Positions 11,423 through 20,093 are shown, numbered from the stretch's first letter. The stretch is 64,000 bases of DNA from Brevundimonas sp. UBA6550 (GCF_002434505.1 NZ_DJKE01000012.1:735469-799468), one strand, 5' to 3'. Program-made: numbers and translations. The notes: generated from the sequence alone by a model not told the origin.

Positions 11423-11480
11423 CCGCCGCCTCGCCGGGGGCCATCGCAAGATGAACCGGGCGAACCAGACCGCAAGGTCC

Positions 11481-11556
<76 letters not shown>

Positions 11557-11558
11557 TC

Positions 11559-11599
11559 AGTCTCCCTCTTTCCTCGGTTCGCTGGGAAAGAGGGAGACT
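11559..11599. terminator. Long hairpin directly after tRNA-Ala
   Basis: A perfect 15-bp stem (11559-11573 with 11585-11599) and an 11-nt loop begin two bases after the tRNA CCA end. There is no U-run, so it is either an atypical terminator, a 3'-processing signal or an intergenic palindrome. Confidence 0.45.
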
Positions 11600-11713
11600 G
11601 GCCATCCTCCCTCATATTTCGATCTTCGCGCCTGATCGTTCATCGTCCGACGGGAACCTCGGCCGATCCGTCGCGCTCCTCTGCTGCAATCCGTTTCAGC
11701 CAGGAGAACGACG

Positions 11714-11965
11714 ATGAGCGAGATCAAGGAAGGCATGGAAGTCATCGGCGCCGACGGCGTCCATGTGGGCACGGTGGACCGCCTGGACGGCGACCGCATC
11801 AAGCTGACCCGGCGCGAGAACATCGGCGCCCACAGCGACCATCACCACTATATCGAAAAGGGCTTCGTCGCCGACGTGGAGGGCGACAAGGTGCGCCTGT
11901 CGGCCAACGCCGACGTCGCCGTCACCTTGGAAGAAGAGGAATCCGGCAAGCCGGTCGACCTCTGA
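11714..11965 (+). CDS. DUF2171 domain protein
   Basis: An 83-aa cytoplasmic protein built like a PRC-barrel-type small beta-protein: MEVIGADGVHVGTVDRLDGDRIKLTR followed by the family hallmark HHHYIEKGFVADVEGDKVRL. DUF2171 proteins are common in alphaproteobacteria, often near stress genes, and have no assigned reaction. GGAGAACGACG precedes the ATG. It has its own leader after the tRNA hairpin and converges on the DUF1345 gene. Confidence 0.85.
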   Translation: MSEIKEGMEVIGADGVHVGTVDRLDGDRIKLTRRENIGAHSDHHHYIEKGFVADVEGDKVRLSANADVAVTLEEEESGKPVDL

Positions 11966-11984
11966 GCCCGATCGGCGGCGGCGT

Positions 11985-12635
11985 TCAGAACAGCGCCGCC
12001 GCCAGATTGACCGTCAGCGCCAGGACCACGGCGTTGAAGAACCAGGCGATCAGACAATGCAGCGTCGCCAGCCCCCGCAGCTTGCGGCTTGAGATCTGAA
12101 CGTCGGCCGTCTGGTTCGCCACGCCGATGATCAGGCTGAAGTGCAGGAAGTCCCAGTAGTCGGCGTCGTCCTCGCCCGGAAACATCAGCCCGCCCTGATC
12201 GCCCTTGCCCTTGTCCTTGGGCGAATAGAATTCGTGGGCGTAATGCAGGGCGAAGATGACGTGGACATACAGCCACGACAGCCCCACCGTCAGGATCGAA
12301 AAGGCCGCCTGGGCCAGCGACGGCTTGCCGCCGTGCATCAGGGCCAGCACCAGAACGACCAGGCTGGCGATCGCCGCCGTCAGGCTGAGCGGCAGCACCA
12401 GCGCGCCCGCTTGATCCAGTTCCGCCGCCCGTCGCCGAATGGCCGCCTGCGAGCTTGAGCGCAGGATGTGAACCAGGGTCAGGATCAGAAAGGCCGCCAC
12501 CCCGGCGTCCCAACCCGCCGCGAGCCGCAACGCCAATCCGGCCGACGTCGGCGTCGCCAACGCCACGACCGCCAGCACCGCCAACCCCAGCCAGAGGGAG
12601 AAATGCAGACGGAACAGGCGCGCGATAAACCCCAT
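11985..12635 (-). CDS. DUF1345 integral membrane protein
   Basis: A 216-aa inner-membrane protein with about five hydrophobic helices. The DUF1345 hallmark is complete: ALHYAHEFY, then DYWDFLHFSLIIGVANQTADVQI, then a late TM region with CLIAWFFNAVVLALTVN. The function of the family is unknown. It is divergent from the siderophore receptor operon and converges on DUF2171. Confidence 0.85.
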   Translation of the reverse strand: MGFIARLFRLHFSLWLGLAVLAVVALATPTSAGLALRLAAGWDAGVAAFLILTLVHILRSSSQAAIRRRAAELDQAGALVLPLSLTAAIASLVVLVLALMHGGKPSLAQAAFSILTVGLSWLYVHVIFALHYAHEFYSPKDKGKGDQGGLMFPGEDDADYWDFLHFSLIIGVANQTADVQISSRKLRGLATLHCLIAWFFNAVVLALTVNLAAALF

Positions 12636-12728
12636 GCCCCGAGATCGCCCATTTGCCGGTCGCCGTCCACTGGCAAACCCGACGGCGCAACCGAAACGTC
12701 GCAGTTGTCATACCCTAGCTGCGGGAGT

Positions 12729-12749
12729 ATTGCGACGCATTCTTATAAT
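12729..12749 (+). promoter_or_regulatory. Putative Fur-type operator overlapping a perfect -10 box
   Basis: ATTGCGACGCATTCTTAT (12729-12746) resembles alphaproteobacterial Fur/iron boxes (ATTGCGA...ATTCTCAT type) and overlaps the perfect -10 TATAAT at 12744-12749. The -35 is weak. The predicted transcript starts about 14 nt before the receptor ATG. Repression by iron-loaded Fur at this site would fit the iron-uptake genes downstream. Confidence 0.45.
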
Positions 12750-12769
12750 CAAAAGCGATCCTCCCCCCG

Positions 12770-14941
12770 ATGCGTGCTTCCCTGTTCGGCCTTCTGGCGT
12801 CCGCCTCCGTCGCGACGCTGCTCGGCGCCGCCCCCGCCCTGGCCAAACAGCAGGATGCGCCCACCACCCTGTCGGACATCGTGGTGACGGGATCCCAGGT
12901 GGACCTGCCCGCGGCCTATGCGGGCGGTCAGGTGGCGCGCGGCGGACGGGTCGGCCTGTTCGGCGCCCTGAACGCCATGGACACCCCCTTCTCCTCCACC
13001 AGCTTCACCGAAAAGCTGGCGCGCGATCAGCAGGCCCGCAGCGTCGGCGACGTGCTGCAGAACGATCCCGCCGTGCGGCTGACCAAGGGGTTCGGCAACT
13101 TCCAGGAGCTGTATGTGATCCGGGGCTTCCCGGTCTATTCCGACGACATGACCTATAACGGTCTCTACGGCGTGCTGCCGCGCCAGTATGTGGCGGCCGA
13201 ACTGCTGGAGCGGGTGGAGGTGTTCCGCGGCGCCACCGCCTTTCTGAACGGCGCGGCGCCGGGCGGCAGCGGCGTGGGCGGCGCGGTCAACCTGGTGCCC
13301 AAGCGCGCGGGCGACGCGCCCCTGAACCGGCTGACGGCCGGCTGGGAAGGCGGCGATCAGATCTACGCCGCCGCCGACCTGTCGCGCCGCTTCGGCCCCG
13401 ATGGCGACTGGGGTCTGCGCCTGAGCCTGGCCAGCCGCGCCGGCGAAGGCGGCGTCGAGGGCGAGAGCCGCGACATGAAGGTGGTCGGCCTGGGTCTGGA
13501 CCATCGCGGCGACCGCGCGCGCTTCTCGGCCGACCTGGGCTGGCAGGACAACCGCATCGACGCGCCGCGTCCGCAGGTGACGCCGAACGGGGCCATTCCG
13601 CGCGCACCGGACGCCGACAAGAACTTCGCCCAGCCGTGGACCTATACGGACGAGACGCAGATGTTCGGGGCCGTGCGCGGCGAGTTCGACGTCACCGACG
13701 CCGTGACCGTCTGGGCCGCCGTGGGCGGTCGCGACGGCAAGGAGCGCAACAGCCTGGCCAATCCGCGCGCCAACGCCGATGGGGCGCTGACCGCCAACCG
13801 CTTCGACAACGGCCGTCGCGATCAGGTCTTCTCGGCCGACGTGGGCGTGCGCGCCGATTTCGACACCGGCCCGGTCCGCCACCGCCTGGTCGCCTCGGCC
13901 GCCCAGGTGCAGTCGCGCGAGAAGAACTCCTACGCCTTCTCCGACTTCGGCGGCTTCGCCAGCAACCTGTACGATCCGGTCTTCGTGCCCGCCCCCGCCC
14001 CGACCGCCCTGGCCGCCGGCTCCCTGACCGACCCGACCGTGGTGGGCCGGACCCGGACAAACAGCGTCGCCATCGCCGACATGGCGTCCTTCCTGGACGA
14101 CCGGCTGATGATCACCCTGGGCGCCCGCTATCAGGAGATCGACACCCGGTCCTATGACTACAACACCACCGCGCGCACCGGCGGTTACGCCAGCGACGCG
14201 GTGACGCCGGTCTTCGCCGTGGTCTATCGCCCGATCGACCGGGTCTCGCTCTACGCCAACTATTCGGAGGCGCTGGTGCCCGGCAAGACGGCGCCTGGCG
14301 CGGTCAACGGCGCGCCCGTCGCCAACGCCGGCGAGGTTCTGGAGCCCTTCCGCGCCGAGCAGAACGAGATCGGGGTGAAGTACGACGCCGGGTCGTTCGG
14401 CGCCACGCTCAGCGCCTTCCGCACCACCCTGCCCAGCGAATATTTCGACACGGCGACCCGCACCTATTCCGCCGGCGGCGAGCAGGAGAACCGGGGCGTC
14501 GAACTGACCGTCTTCGGCGAGCCGCTGGAGGGCGTGCGGGTGATCGGCGGCGCGACCTGGCTGGACGCCGAGATCAAGCGCGCCCTGAACCCCGCTCTGG
14601 ACGGCAAGTCGGCCATCGGCGTGCCGGACTTCCAGGCCAATCTGAACGTCGAATGGGACGTGCGCGCCATCGACGGCCTGACGCTGGAGGGCCGGGTCGT
14701 GCACACCGGCGCCCAGCCGGCCAGCGCGGACAACGCCGTCGAACTGGACAGCTGGACCCGATACGACGCCGGCGTCCGCTACGCCTTCGAGGCGGGCGGC
14801 AAGCCGCTGACGCTGCGGGCGCGGGTCGAGAACCTGGCGGACAAGAACCAGTGGGTCGCCGTCGGCGGCTATCCGGGATCCAACTATCTGACGCTGGGCG
14901 CGCCGCGCACCCTGCGCCTGTCGGTCTCGGCCGAGTTCTGA
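12770..14941 (+). CDS. TonB-dependent siderophore receptor
   Basis: Outer-membrane ferric-siderophore receptor of 723 aa. A signal peptide ends near residue 25 (APALA). The plug carries LSDIVVTGSQ (TonB-box-like region), then SVGDVLQNDPAVR, LYVIRGFPVYSDDMTYNGLYG and LERVEVFRGATAFLNGAAPGGSGVGGAVNLVPKRA split across the plug, the style of the siderophore subfamily. The barrel ends RLSVSAEF with terminal Phe. The iron-responsive promoter candidate upstream and the PepSY gene downstream support a role in iron acquisition. The particular siderophore cannot be told. Confidence 0.92.
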   Translation: MRASLFGLLASASVATLLGAAPALAKQQDAPTTLSDIVVTGSQVDLPAAYAGGQVARGGRVGLFGALNAMDTPFSSTSFTEKLARDQQARSVGDVLQNDPAVRLTKGFGNFQELYVIRGFPVYSDDMTYNGLYGVLPRQYVAAELLERVEVFRGATAFLNGAAPGGSGVGGAVNLVPKRAGDAPLNRLTAGWEGGDQIYAAADLSRRFGPDGDWGLRLSLASRAGEGGVEGESRDMKVVGLGLDHRGDRARFSADLGWQDNRIDAPRPQVTPNGAIPRAPDADKNFAQPWTYTDETQMFGAVRGEFDVTDAVTVWAAVGGRDGKERNSLANPRANADGALTANRFDNGRRDQVFSADVGVRADFDTGPVRHRLVASAAQVQSREKNSYAFSDFGGFASNLYDPVFVPAPAPTALAAGSLTDPTVVGRTRTNSVAIADMASFLDDRLMITLGARYQEIDTRSYDYNTTARTGGYASDAVTPVFAVVYRPIDRVSLYANYSEALVPGKTAPGAVNGAPVANAGEVLEPFRAEQNEIGVKYDAGSFGATLSAFRTTLPSEYFDTATRTYSAGGEQENRGVELTVFGEPLEGVRVIGGATWLDAEIKRALNPALDGKSAIGVPDFQANLNVEWDVRAIDGLTLEGRVVHTGAQPASADNAVELDSWTRYDAGVRYAFEAGGKPLTLRARVENLADKNQWVAVGGYPGSNYLTLGAPRTLRLSVSAEF

Positions 14942-15026
14942 GCCCGCTCAATCGCGACGCGATGACGCCCCCGGACGGAGCCAGACCCTGGTTCCGCCCG
15001 GAGGCCAGCCGTTCTAGAGGCGACCG

Positions 15027-16115
15027 ATGAAAGCCCGAACCATCCGCGCCTGGTCCTGGGTCCACAAATGGTCGAGCCTGGTCTCGACGGTGTTCCTTTT
15101 GATGCTGTGCGTCACCGGCCTGCCGCTGGTGTTCACCCACGAGTTGGACGAGGTGCTGCTGCACGAACCCTGGCAGCCCCAGAACCCGGACGGGCCGCTT
15201 CTGAACCTGGACCAGGTGTTGAGCGCGGCCCTGGCCCTGCATCCGGGCGAGGTTCCGGCCTTCATGAGCTTCGACGAGGATCGGCCGGTGGTGAACGTCA
15301 CCAGCCGCGCGCCCGACGCCCCGGCCGGCCAATACAGCTTCGAACCCATCGACCAGACCAGCGGCGAGGTCGCCCCCCTGGTCGCCGGCCATCCGGTGAT
15401 GGAGTTTCTGTTGCAGCTTCATACCGACATGTTCCTGGGCCTGCCGGGAATGCTGTTCCTGGGGGCCATGGGGCTGATGCTGGTCGCGGCCCTGGTGTCG
15501 GGGGTGGTGTTGTATGCGCCCTTCATGCGCCGCCTGCCGTTCGGCACGGTGCGGGCGTCCAGGGCGGCGCGAACCCGCTGGCTGGACTATCACAACCTCT
15601 TGGGCGTCGTGACCCTGGGCTGGGTTCTGGTGGTGGGGGCGACCGGGGTGGTCAACACCCTGGCCACGCCCATCATCGCCTTTTGGAAGGACACGGCGCT
15701 GAAGGAGCTGACCGTCGCCTATGACGCGCCGGCGCCGGCCGGCCAGCGCGCCTCGCTGGATGCGGCGGTCAAGCGCGCCCAGGCCGCCCTGCCCGGCATG
15801 ACGCTGCAGTTCGTGGCCTTTCCGGGATCGACCTATTCGACCGACCATCATTATGCGGTCTTCTTCCACGGCGACACGCCGCTGACCAAGCACATGACCA
15901 CGCCTGCCCTGATCGACGCGCGCACGGGCCAGTTGGCGGCCGTGGCGCCCATGCCCTGGTATGTGAAGACCCTGTCCCTGTCCCAGCCGCTGCACTTCGG
16001 CGACTATGGTGGGCTGGGGCTGAAAATCGTCTGGGCGCTGCTGGACATCGCCACCATCGTCATCCTGATCTCGGGCCTCTACCTGTGGCTGGCCAAGCGC
16101 AGGAAGCCGGCATGA
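15027..16115 (+). CDS. PepSY-associated TM protein (PiuB-like, iron uptake)
   Basis: A 362-aa inner-membrane protein of the PepSY_TM family. It starts with the family pattern WSWVHKWSSLVSTVFLLMLCVTGLPLVFTHELD split as TM1 plus short loop, has LHTDMFLGLPGMLFLGAMGLMLVAALVSGVVLYAPF (TM2) and RWLDYHNLLGVVTLGWVLVVGATG (TM3), then a periplasmic PepSY region and the last TM (IVWALLDIATIVILISGLYLW). Such proteins accompany siderophore receptors and are thought to act as periplasmic iron-siderophore reductases or in transfer across the inner membrane. It lies 85 bp after the receptor and overlaps the next gene by 4 nt. Confidence 0.88.
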   Translation: MKARTIRAWSWVHKWSSLVSTVFLLMLCVTGLPLVFTHELDEVLLHEPWQPQNPDGPLLNLDQVLSAALALHPGEVPAFMSFDEDRPVVNVTSRAPDAPAGQYSFEPIDQTSGEVAPLVAGHPVMEFLLQLHTDMFLGLPGMLFLGAMGLMLVAALVSGVVLYAPFMRRLPFGTVRASRAARTRWLDYHNLLGVVTLGWVLVVGATGVVNTLATPIIAFWKDTALKELTVAYDAPAPAGQRASLDAAVKRAQAALPGMTLQFVAFPGSTYSTDHHYAVFFHGDTPLTKHMTTPALIDARTGQLAAVAPMPWYVKTLSLSQPLHFGDYGGLGLKIVWALLDIATIVILISGLYLWLAKRRKPA

Positions 16116-16294
16116 GCCGCAAGGAGCTCAGCCTGCGCGCCATCTTCGGCGCGCCCGTCATCCTGTTCGTCCTGACCCTGACCGGCCTGATCGGCGCCCT
16201 GTTGGAAGACGGCCTGTGGGACCACCTCGGCGCCGCCCTGCTGACCGCCTGGCTGATCGTCCTGGCCTGGGCGCTGATCCGGCGGCGTCGATAA
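16112..16294 (+). CDS. 60-aa membrane protein of the iron-uptake operon
   Basis: The start codon overlaps the PepSY gene stop (ATGA at 16112-16115), showing translational coupling. The 60-aa product has two hydrophobic helices (FGAPVILFVLTLTGLIGALL and LGAALLTAWLIVLAWALI) and an RRRR C-terminus. Small hypothetical membrane proteins of this shape often follow PepSY_TM genes in Caulobacterales and xanthomonads; the role is unknown. Confidence 0.75.
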   Translation: MSRKELSLRAIFGAPVILFVLTLTGLIGALLEDGLWDHLGAALLTAWLIVLAWALIRRRR

Positions 16295-16395
16295 GGACGG
16301 GCGCCCTCGGCCCGCGGACAACGCCACTGAAAGACCCGCGCAGCCGGAACCGGCTTCGCGATCGTGGCGGCTGCCTAATGATGTCGGGAAGGAAA

Positions 16396-16470
16396 TGGTG
16401 GACGCGACAGGGATTGAACCTGTGACCCCCTCGATGTCAACGAGGTGCTCTCCCGCTGAGCTACGCATCC
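16396..16470 (-). tRNA. tRNA-Val (anticodon GAC)
   Basis: 75 nt with encoded CCA (16396-16398). On the minus strand: acceptor GGATGCG paired with CGCGTCC, D-arm TAGCTCAGCGGGAGAGC, anticodon stem CCTCG/CGAGG with loop TTGACAT giving anticodon GAC, and T-arm ACAGGTTCAATCCCTGT. Confidence 0.97.
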
Positions 16471-16513
16471 GCCGTAGGGCTCCGAAAAAGCGGTTCGGAG
16501 CGGGAAGAGCGGT

Positions 16514-16542
16514 CGTATAGCGGCGCGGCCTGTCGGCATCAA
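16514..16542 (-). promoter_or_regulatory. Promoter of tRNA-Val
   Basis: On the minus strand: -35 TTGATG (16537-16542), a 17-bp spacer and -10 TATACG (16514-16519). A short hairpin with CTCCGAA/TTCGGAG arms lies between it and the tRNA. Confidence 0.6.
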
Positions 16543-16596
16543 GCCGATTTCACGGCAAGAAAGAGATTTCTCGAAAAACGTCGTCGGATCAAGGCG

Positions 16597-16953
16597 TCAG
16601 GCGGCGACCATGCGCTCGACCTCGTTGACCAGGTCGCGCAGGTGGACGGGCTTGGACAGGACTTTGGCGTCCGGCGTGGCCTGGGCGGCGGTCAGGGCGA
16701 CGGCGGCGAAGCCGGTGATGAACATGATGCGCAGGCCCGGCTGTCGGGCGGCGGCGATGCGGGCCACCTCGATCCCGTCGGCGCCCGGCATGACGATGTC
16801 GGTCAAAAGCAGGTCGTAGGGGCCGTGTTCCAGGGCGTCGATGGCGTCGTCGCCGTTCTCGCAATCGATCACCTGATGGCCCGCCCGCTCCAGCGCCCGG
16901 GTCAGGAAGCCGCGCAGGGAGCCGTCGTCTTCGGCCAGGAGGATACGCGCCAT
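16597..16953 (-). CDS. cpdR: CpdR-type single-domain response regulator
   Basis: A 118-aa stand-alone receiver. Acidic pocket AEDD near residue 9, phosphoacceptor Asp52 (LLLTDIVMPG), Thr in FITGFAAVAL, and Lys in LSKPVHLRDLV. The sequence is very close to the Caulobacter cell-cycle regulator CpdR, which in its unphosphorylated form recruits substrates to ClpXP and localises the protease to the pole; phosphorylation through the CckA-ChpT relay inactivates it. It ends in AA, as CpdR does, which may act as a degron. The neighbouring N-formylglutamate amidohydrolase gene also fits this identification. The divergent gap is 111 bp. Confidence 0.88.
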   Translation of the reverse strand: MARILLAEDDGSLRGFLTRALERAGHQVIDCENGDDAIDALEHGPYDLLLTDIVMPGADGIEVARIAAARQPGLRIMFITGFAAVALTAAQATPDAKVLSKPVHLRDLVNEVERMVAA

Positions 16954-17064
16954 GGAGAAACACCCTTGAAACTGGCGGCCAGCCTAGGGCCGCAACGGTA
17001 AACCGCCCATGAAATTCAACGATCAGCCGACTTCCTTCCACAGCGAAACCCGCTATGCCGGGGC

Positions 17065-17880
17065 ATGACCGACGCCGGCGACAGCTTCTGGATCACCCCG
17101 GCGTCGCCGACGGCCGAGGCCACGCCCCTGGTGTTCGCCTCGCCCCATTCGGGCGACCGTTATCCCGACGACATGGACGCGGCGCCGGGCCTGAGCCCCG
17201 CCAGCCTGAGAAGCGCCGAGGACGCCCTGGTCGGCCGGCTGATCGCCGAGGGGCCGCGTTCGGGCGCGCCGCTGATCGAGGGGCGGATCGGCCGGGCCTA
17301 TGTGGATCTGAACCGCGATCCGGGCGAGCTGGATCCCGCCCTGATCGAAGATCTGGACGGGCCGGTCGGGGCCAAGACGGCGGCGGGCTATGGCGTTCTG
17401 CCGCGCCTGGCCGGCGACGGGACGCCGCTCTACGCCCGCCGCATGACGCTGGAGGAGGCCGAGACGCGGATCGCGACGGTCCACCGGCCCTATCACCAGG
17501 CGCTGGGCGAGCTGATGCAGGCCACGCGGGTGCGGCACGGGCGGGCGGTGCTGATCGACTGGCATTCCATGCCGGCGCGCGCGGTGGGGGCCGAGGTGGT
17601 GCTGGGCGACCGATATGGTTCCGCCTGCAGCGCGCGCCTGACCCGCCGCTTGCGCGACCTGTTCGAAGGTCTGGGGTGGCGGGTCTCGCTGAACCGCCCC
17701 TACGCCGGGGGATGGTCCACGCAATGCTGGGGCCGGCCGGACGAGGGCTATGAGGCCATCCAGATCGAGATCAGCCGGGGCCTTTATCTGGACGAGGCGA
17801 CCCTGGCGCCCAGCGCCGGCTGTAGCCGCACGCAAAAGGCGTTGGGCCGGGTCATCGCCGCCCTGTGCGCGGAACGCTGA
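17065..17880 (+). CDS. N-formylglutamate amidohydrolase family protein
   Basis: A 271-aa zinc-dependent hydrolase-like protein. Family signatures are VFASPHSGDRYP near residue 25 (metal-binding His), YVDLNRDPGELD, VLIDWHSMPAR (second metal region), NRPYAGGWSTQ and IQIEISRGLYLDE. Characterised members (HutG type) deformylate N-formyl-L-glutamate in one route of histidine degradation, but no hut genes are in this window, so the substrate is not certain. It is divergent from cpdR. Confidence 0.85.
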   Translation: MTDAGDSFWITPASPTAEATPLVFASPHSGDRYPDDMDAAPGLSPASLRSAEDALVGRLIAEGPRSGAPLIEGRIGRAYVDLNRDPGELDPALIEDLDGPVGAKTAAGYGVLPRLAGDGTPLYARRMTLEEAETRIATVHRPYHQALGELMQATRVRHGRAVLIDWHSMPARAVGAEVVLGDRYGSACSARLTRRLRDLFEGLGWRVSLNRPYAGGWSTQCWGRPDEGYEAIQIEISRGLYLDEATLAPSAGCSRTQKALGRVIAALCAER

Positions 17881-17903
17881 GCTGACTGATCGCTGATCAG
17901 ATC

Positions 17904-17985
17904 AAAAAAAAGCCGCACCCGAGGGTGCGGCATATAAGTCTATAGGGAGGAAACGCCCAGGAAGGGCAAGACGTCCGGAGACGTC
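17904..17985 (-). ncRNA. Small RNA candidate of the alphaproteobacterial suhB/MmgR (alpha-r8) type
   Basis: Minus-strand transcript of about 82 nt predicted from sequence. Promoter: -35 TTGACC (18016-18021), 17-bp spacer, -10 TAGATT (17993-17998), start near 17985. The RNA begins with a GACGTC-tccg-GACGTC hairpin (17970-17985), then a small GCCC/GGGC hairpin (17955-17967), the single-stranded motif UUUCCUCCCU (17944-17953) and a rho-independent terminator (stem 17912-17931, then eight U). From memory, an invariant UUUCCUCCCU 10-mer followed by such a terminator marks the suhB/MmgR sRNA family, which base-pairs with ribosome-binding sites. No ORF fits the segment. Confidence 0.75.
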
Positions 17986-18123
17986 GAAGAACAATCTAGG
18001 TTGCGATGCACAATGGGTCAAGACCCCAGCAGTCACGCCGTGTTACGAAATTCCAACGTTCCGACTACGTCATAGACCAAAGTCGAACAGGCCGCCGATT
18101 TCGCAGGTGCGAAGACGCAAGGT

Positions 18124-18807
18124 TCAATGTTCCAGCAGGCGACGCGCATTGCGGATGGCGCGGGCGGCCGGCGACGCCTCCTGGCGATAGATCAGCAGGC
18201 CGAACGACGACGCCACCCCCAGCGCCAGCCATAAGGGGCCGAACAGCCAGGCGGCGGCCGCCAGGGCGAAATAATAGCCCCGCACCCCCTGGCTGAACGA
18301 ACTGAGCGCCGGGTTCAGCAACTGGCCCGCCGCCTCGCCGAACGCCTTGCGGTCGGTGTTGGAATGCAGCTCCGGCGCCGATCCGATCAGGGCCAAGGCA
18401 TAGTTCATCTGACGCAGGGCCCAGATGAAATCCAGAAAACCGCGCGCCAGGCAGATCAGCACCAGGGCCAGCTTGGCCTCCAGGATGCGGGTCGGCACAT
18501 TCTCGGCCCCCACCGCCGCGAACCCCTTCAGGGCGCTCTCGCCGCCGAACAATATGCCCGCCACCGCCGCGATCAGCAGCAGATTGGTCGAGGCGAAGAA
18601 GGAGGCCGAGTTGATCGAATGGCCCATCAGCTGGCTGTCGATCAGCTTCATCTCCCGGTGCGTCATGGACCGCATCCACATGGCGCGCACATGGGTCATG
18701 TCGTCGTTCAGCGACCCGCCCTTCTTGCCGATGAAGGACAGGATGGGCCCATAGCCCAGCCAGCAGATGAAGAAGAGGGCCAGCGCCGCCCAGTCAATCC
18801 AGCTCAT
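18124..18807 (-). CDS. DUF599 membrane protein
   Basis: A 227-aa inner-membrane protein with four to five helices. It shows the DUF599 pattern: N-terminal TM (DWAALALFFICWLGYGPILS), a cytosolic region with VRAMWMRSMTHREMKLIDSQLMGHS, then SASFFASTNLLLIAAVAGILFG and a central TM region followed by RGYYFALAAAAWLFGPLW. Family function unknown. The sRNA promoter sits about 100 bp beyond its stop, so DUF599 read-through would also reach the sRNA terminator. Confidence 0.8.
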   Translation of the reverse strand: MSWIDWAALALFFICWLGYGPILSFIGKKGGSLNDDMTHVRAMWMRSMTHREMKLIDSQLMGHSINSASFFASTNLLLIAAVAGILFGGESALKGFAAVGAENVPTRILEAKLALVLICLARGFLDFIWALRQMNYALALIGSAPELHSNTDRKAFGEAAGQLLNPALSSFSQGVRGYYFALAAAAWLFGPLWLALGVASSFGLLIYRQEASPAARAIRNARRLLEH

Positions 18808-18937
18808 GACGTCATGATGTCCGCGATCCGCCGGGCCTAGGCAAGCCTGTTCGCCACAGGTCGCGCTTGCCGTCCGCGCCCGCGCGGCCTATCACCCTTC
18901 GCCTTTCAGAATTTCGCAGTCGCAGCAAAGACCCGCC

Positions 18938-19495
18938 ATGAACCTGGACGCCATCCCCGTCGGTCCGAACGCCCCCTGGGACATCAACGTCGTCATCGAA
19001 ATCCCTCAAGGGGGCCTGCCGGTGAAATACGAGATGGACAAGGAATCGGGGGCCCTGTTCGTCGACCGCTTCCTGCACACGGCCATGTACTATCCGGGCA
19101 ACTACGGCTTCATTCCGCACACCCTGTCGGACGACGGCGACCCGTGCGACGTGATCGTGCTGAACCCCACGCCGGTCGTGCCGGGCTGCGTGATCCGCTC
19201 GCGCCCCATCGGCGTTCTGATGATGGTGGACGAGGCCGGCGGCGACGAGAAGATCCTGGCCGTGCCGGTCGACAAGCTGAACCCCTATTACACCGAGATC
19301 GCCAGCTATCGTCAGCTGCCGGCCATCCTGATCGAGCAGATCGAGCACTTCTTCACCCGCTACAAGGATCTGGAGAAGGGCAAGTCGGTCACGGTCAAGG
19401 GCTGGGGCGACGCAGGCGAAGCCGCCGCCCTGATCGAGGCCGGGATGAAGGCCCATCAGGACAAGCTGGCCAAGAAGGCCGCCAACGCCGCCTGA
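18938..19495 (+). CDS. ppa: Inorganic pyrophosphatase (family I)
   Basis: Hydrolyses diphosphate to two phosphates, pulling biosynthetic reactions forward. A soluble Mg-dependent enzyme of 185 aa. Active-site residues are visible in [15 protein letters not shown], the signature [11 protein letters not shown] (metal-binding Asp residues) and the ERRK-type region [14 protein letters not shown]. Its length and start (MNLDAIPVG) are typical of alphaproteobacteria. It stands alone and converges on the GNAT gene. Confidence 0.96.
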   Translation: MNLDAIPVGPNAPWDINVVIEIPQGGLPVKYEMDKESGALFVDRFLHTAMYYPGNYGFIPHTLSDDGDPCDVIVLNPTPVVPGCVIRSRPIGVLMMVDEAGGDEKILAVPVDKLNPYYTEIASYRQLPAILIEQIEHFFTRYKDLEKGKSVTVKGWGDAGEAAALIEAGMKAHQDKLAKKAANAA

Positions 19496-19562
19496 TCCAG
19501 GCGACATCGGCAGACGTTTCGAAGGCGTCCTCCTGATCCGGGGGACGCCTTTCTGCTGGGCG

Positions 19563-20093
19563 TCAGCCGTCCCGTTCGCTTCGCAGCAGGGCGTACTGAT
19601 AGGTGTTGACGTAGATCGGCTGGCCCGCGGCGTCGTTCACGAACGAGATGAAGTCGCGGAACAGCCCCTCGCGCCGCATCCCCAGCCGCTCGCAGACCCG
19701 CTGGGACGCCAGATTGTCGTCCTCGACATAGGCGTAGAGACGGCGCGCCGCCCGGTCGGCGAATAGATGATCGACCAGGGCCTTCGCCGCCTCTGAGGCA
19801 TAGCCGTTGCCGGCGACGTCGCCGTTGAAGTTCCAGCCGATGGACCAAGTGTCCGGCTCCTCGAAATGGGCGAAGACGTCGCCGATCACCCGCCCGTCGG
19901 CCTTGGACTGGACGGCGATATAGTCCCCGGCTGCACCGCGCTTGACCGCCTCGGCCTCGGCGGCCGCCAGGTTCGCCAGCCGCATCGACGCAAAACAGTC
20001 GGCGCGGGGCTGGCGCAGATAGGCGAACAGGTCGGCGGCGTCGCCCGCCTGAAAGTCCCTCAGGATCAGACGATCCGTCTCAATCGATGTCAT
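19563..20093 (-). CDS. GNAT family N-acetyltransferase (RimJ/RimL-like)
   Basis: A 176-aa acetyltransferase. ETDRLILRDFQAGDAADLF is the usual start of RimJ/RimL-like GNATs, IGWNFNGDVAGNGYASEAAKALVDHLF holds the acetyl-CoA pyrophosphate loop (here spaced GNGYAS), and NLASQRVCERLGMRREGLFRDF is the C-terminal signature. Substrate unknown: ribosomal protein N-termini, antibiotics or metabolites are all possible. The ATG at 20093 gives the conserved N-terminus; the same frame is open far upstream without coding character. Confidence 0.85.
   Translation of the reverse strand: MTSIETDRLILRDFQAGDAADLFAYLRQPRADCFASMRLANLAAAEAEAVKRGAAGDYIAVQSKADGRVIGDVFAHFEEPDTWSIGWNFNGDVAGNGYASEAAKALVDHLFADRAARRLYAYVEDDNLASQRVCERLGMRREGLFRDFISFVNDAAGQPIYVNTYQYALLRSERDG

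Noticed and set aside
12749..14704. Long open minus-strand frame opposite the siderophore receptor
   Set aside because: Antisense shadow without motifs.
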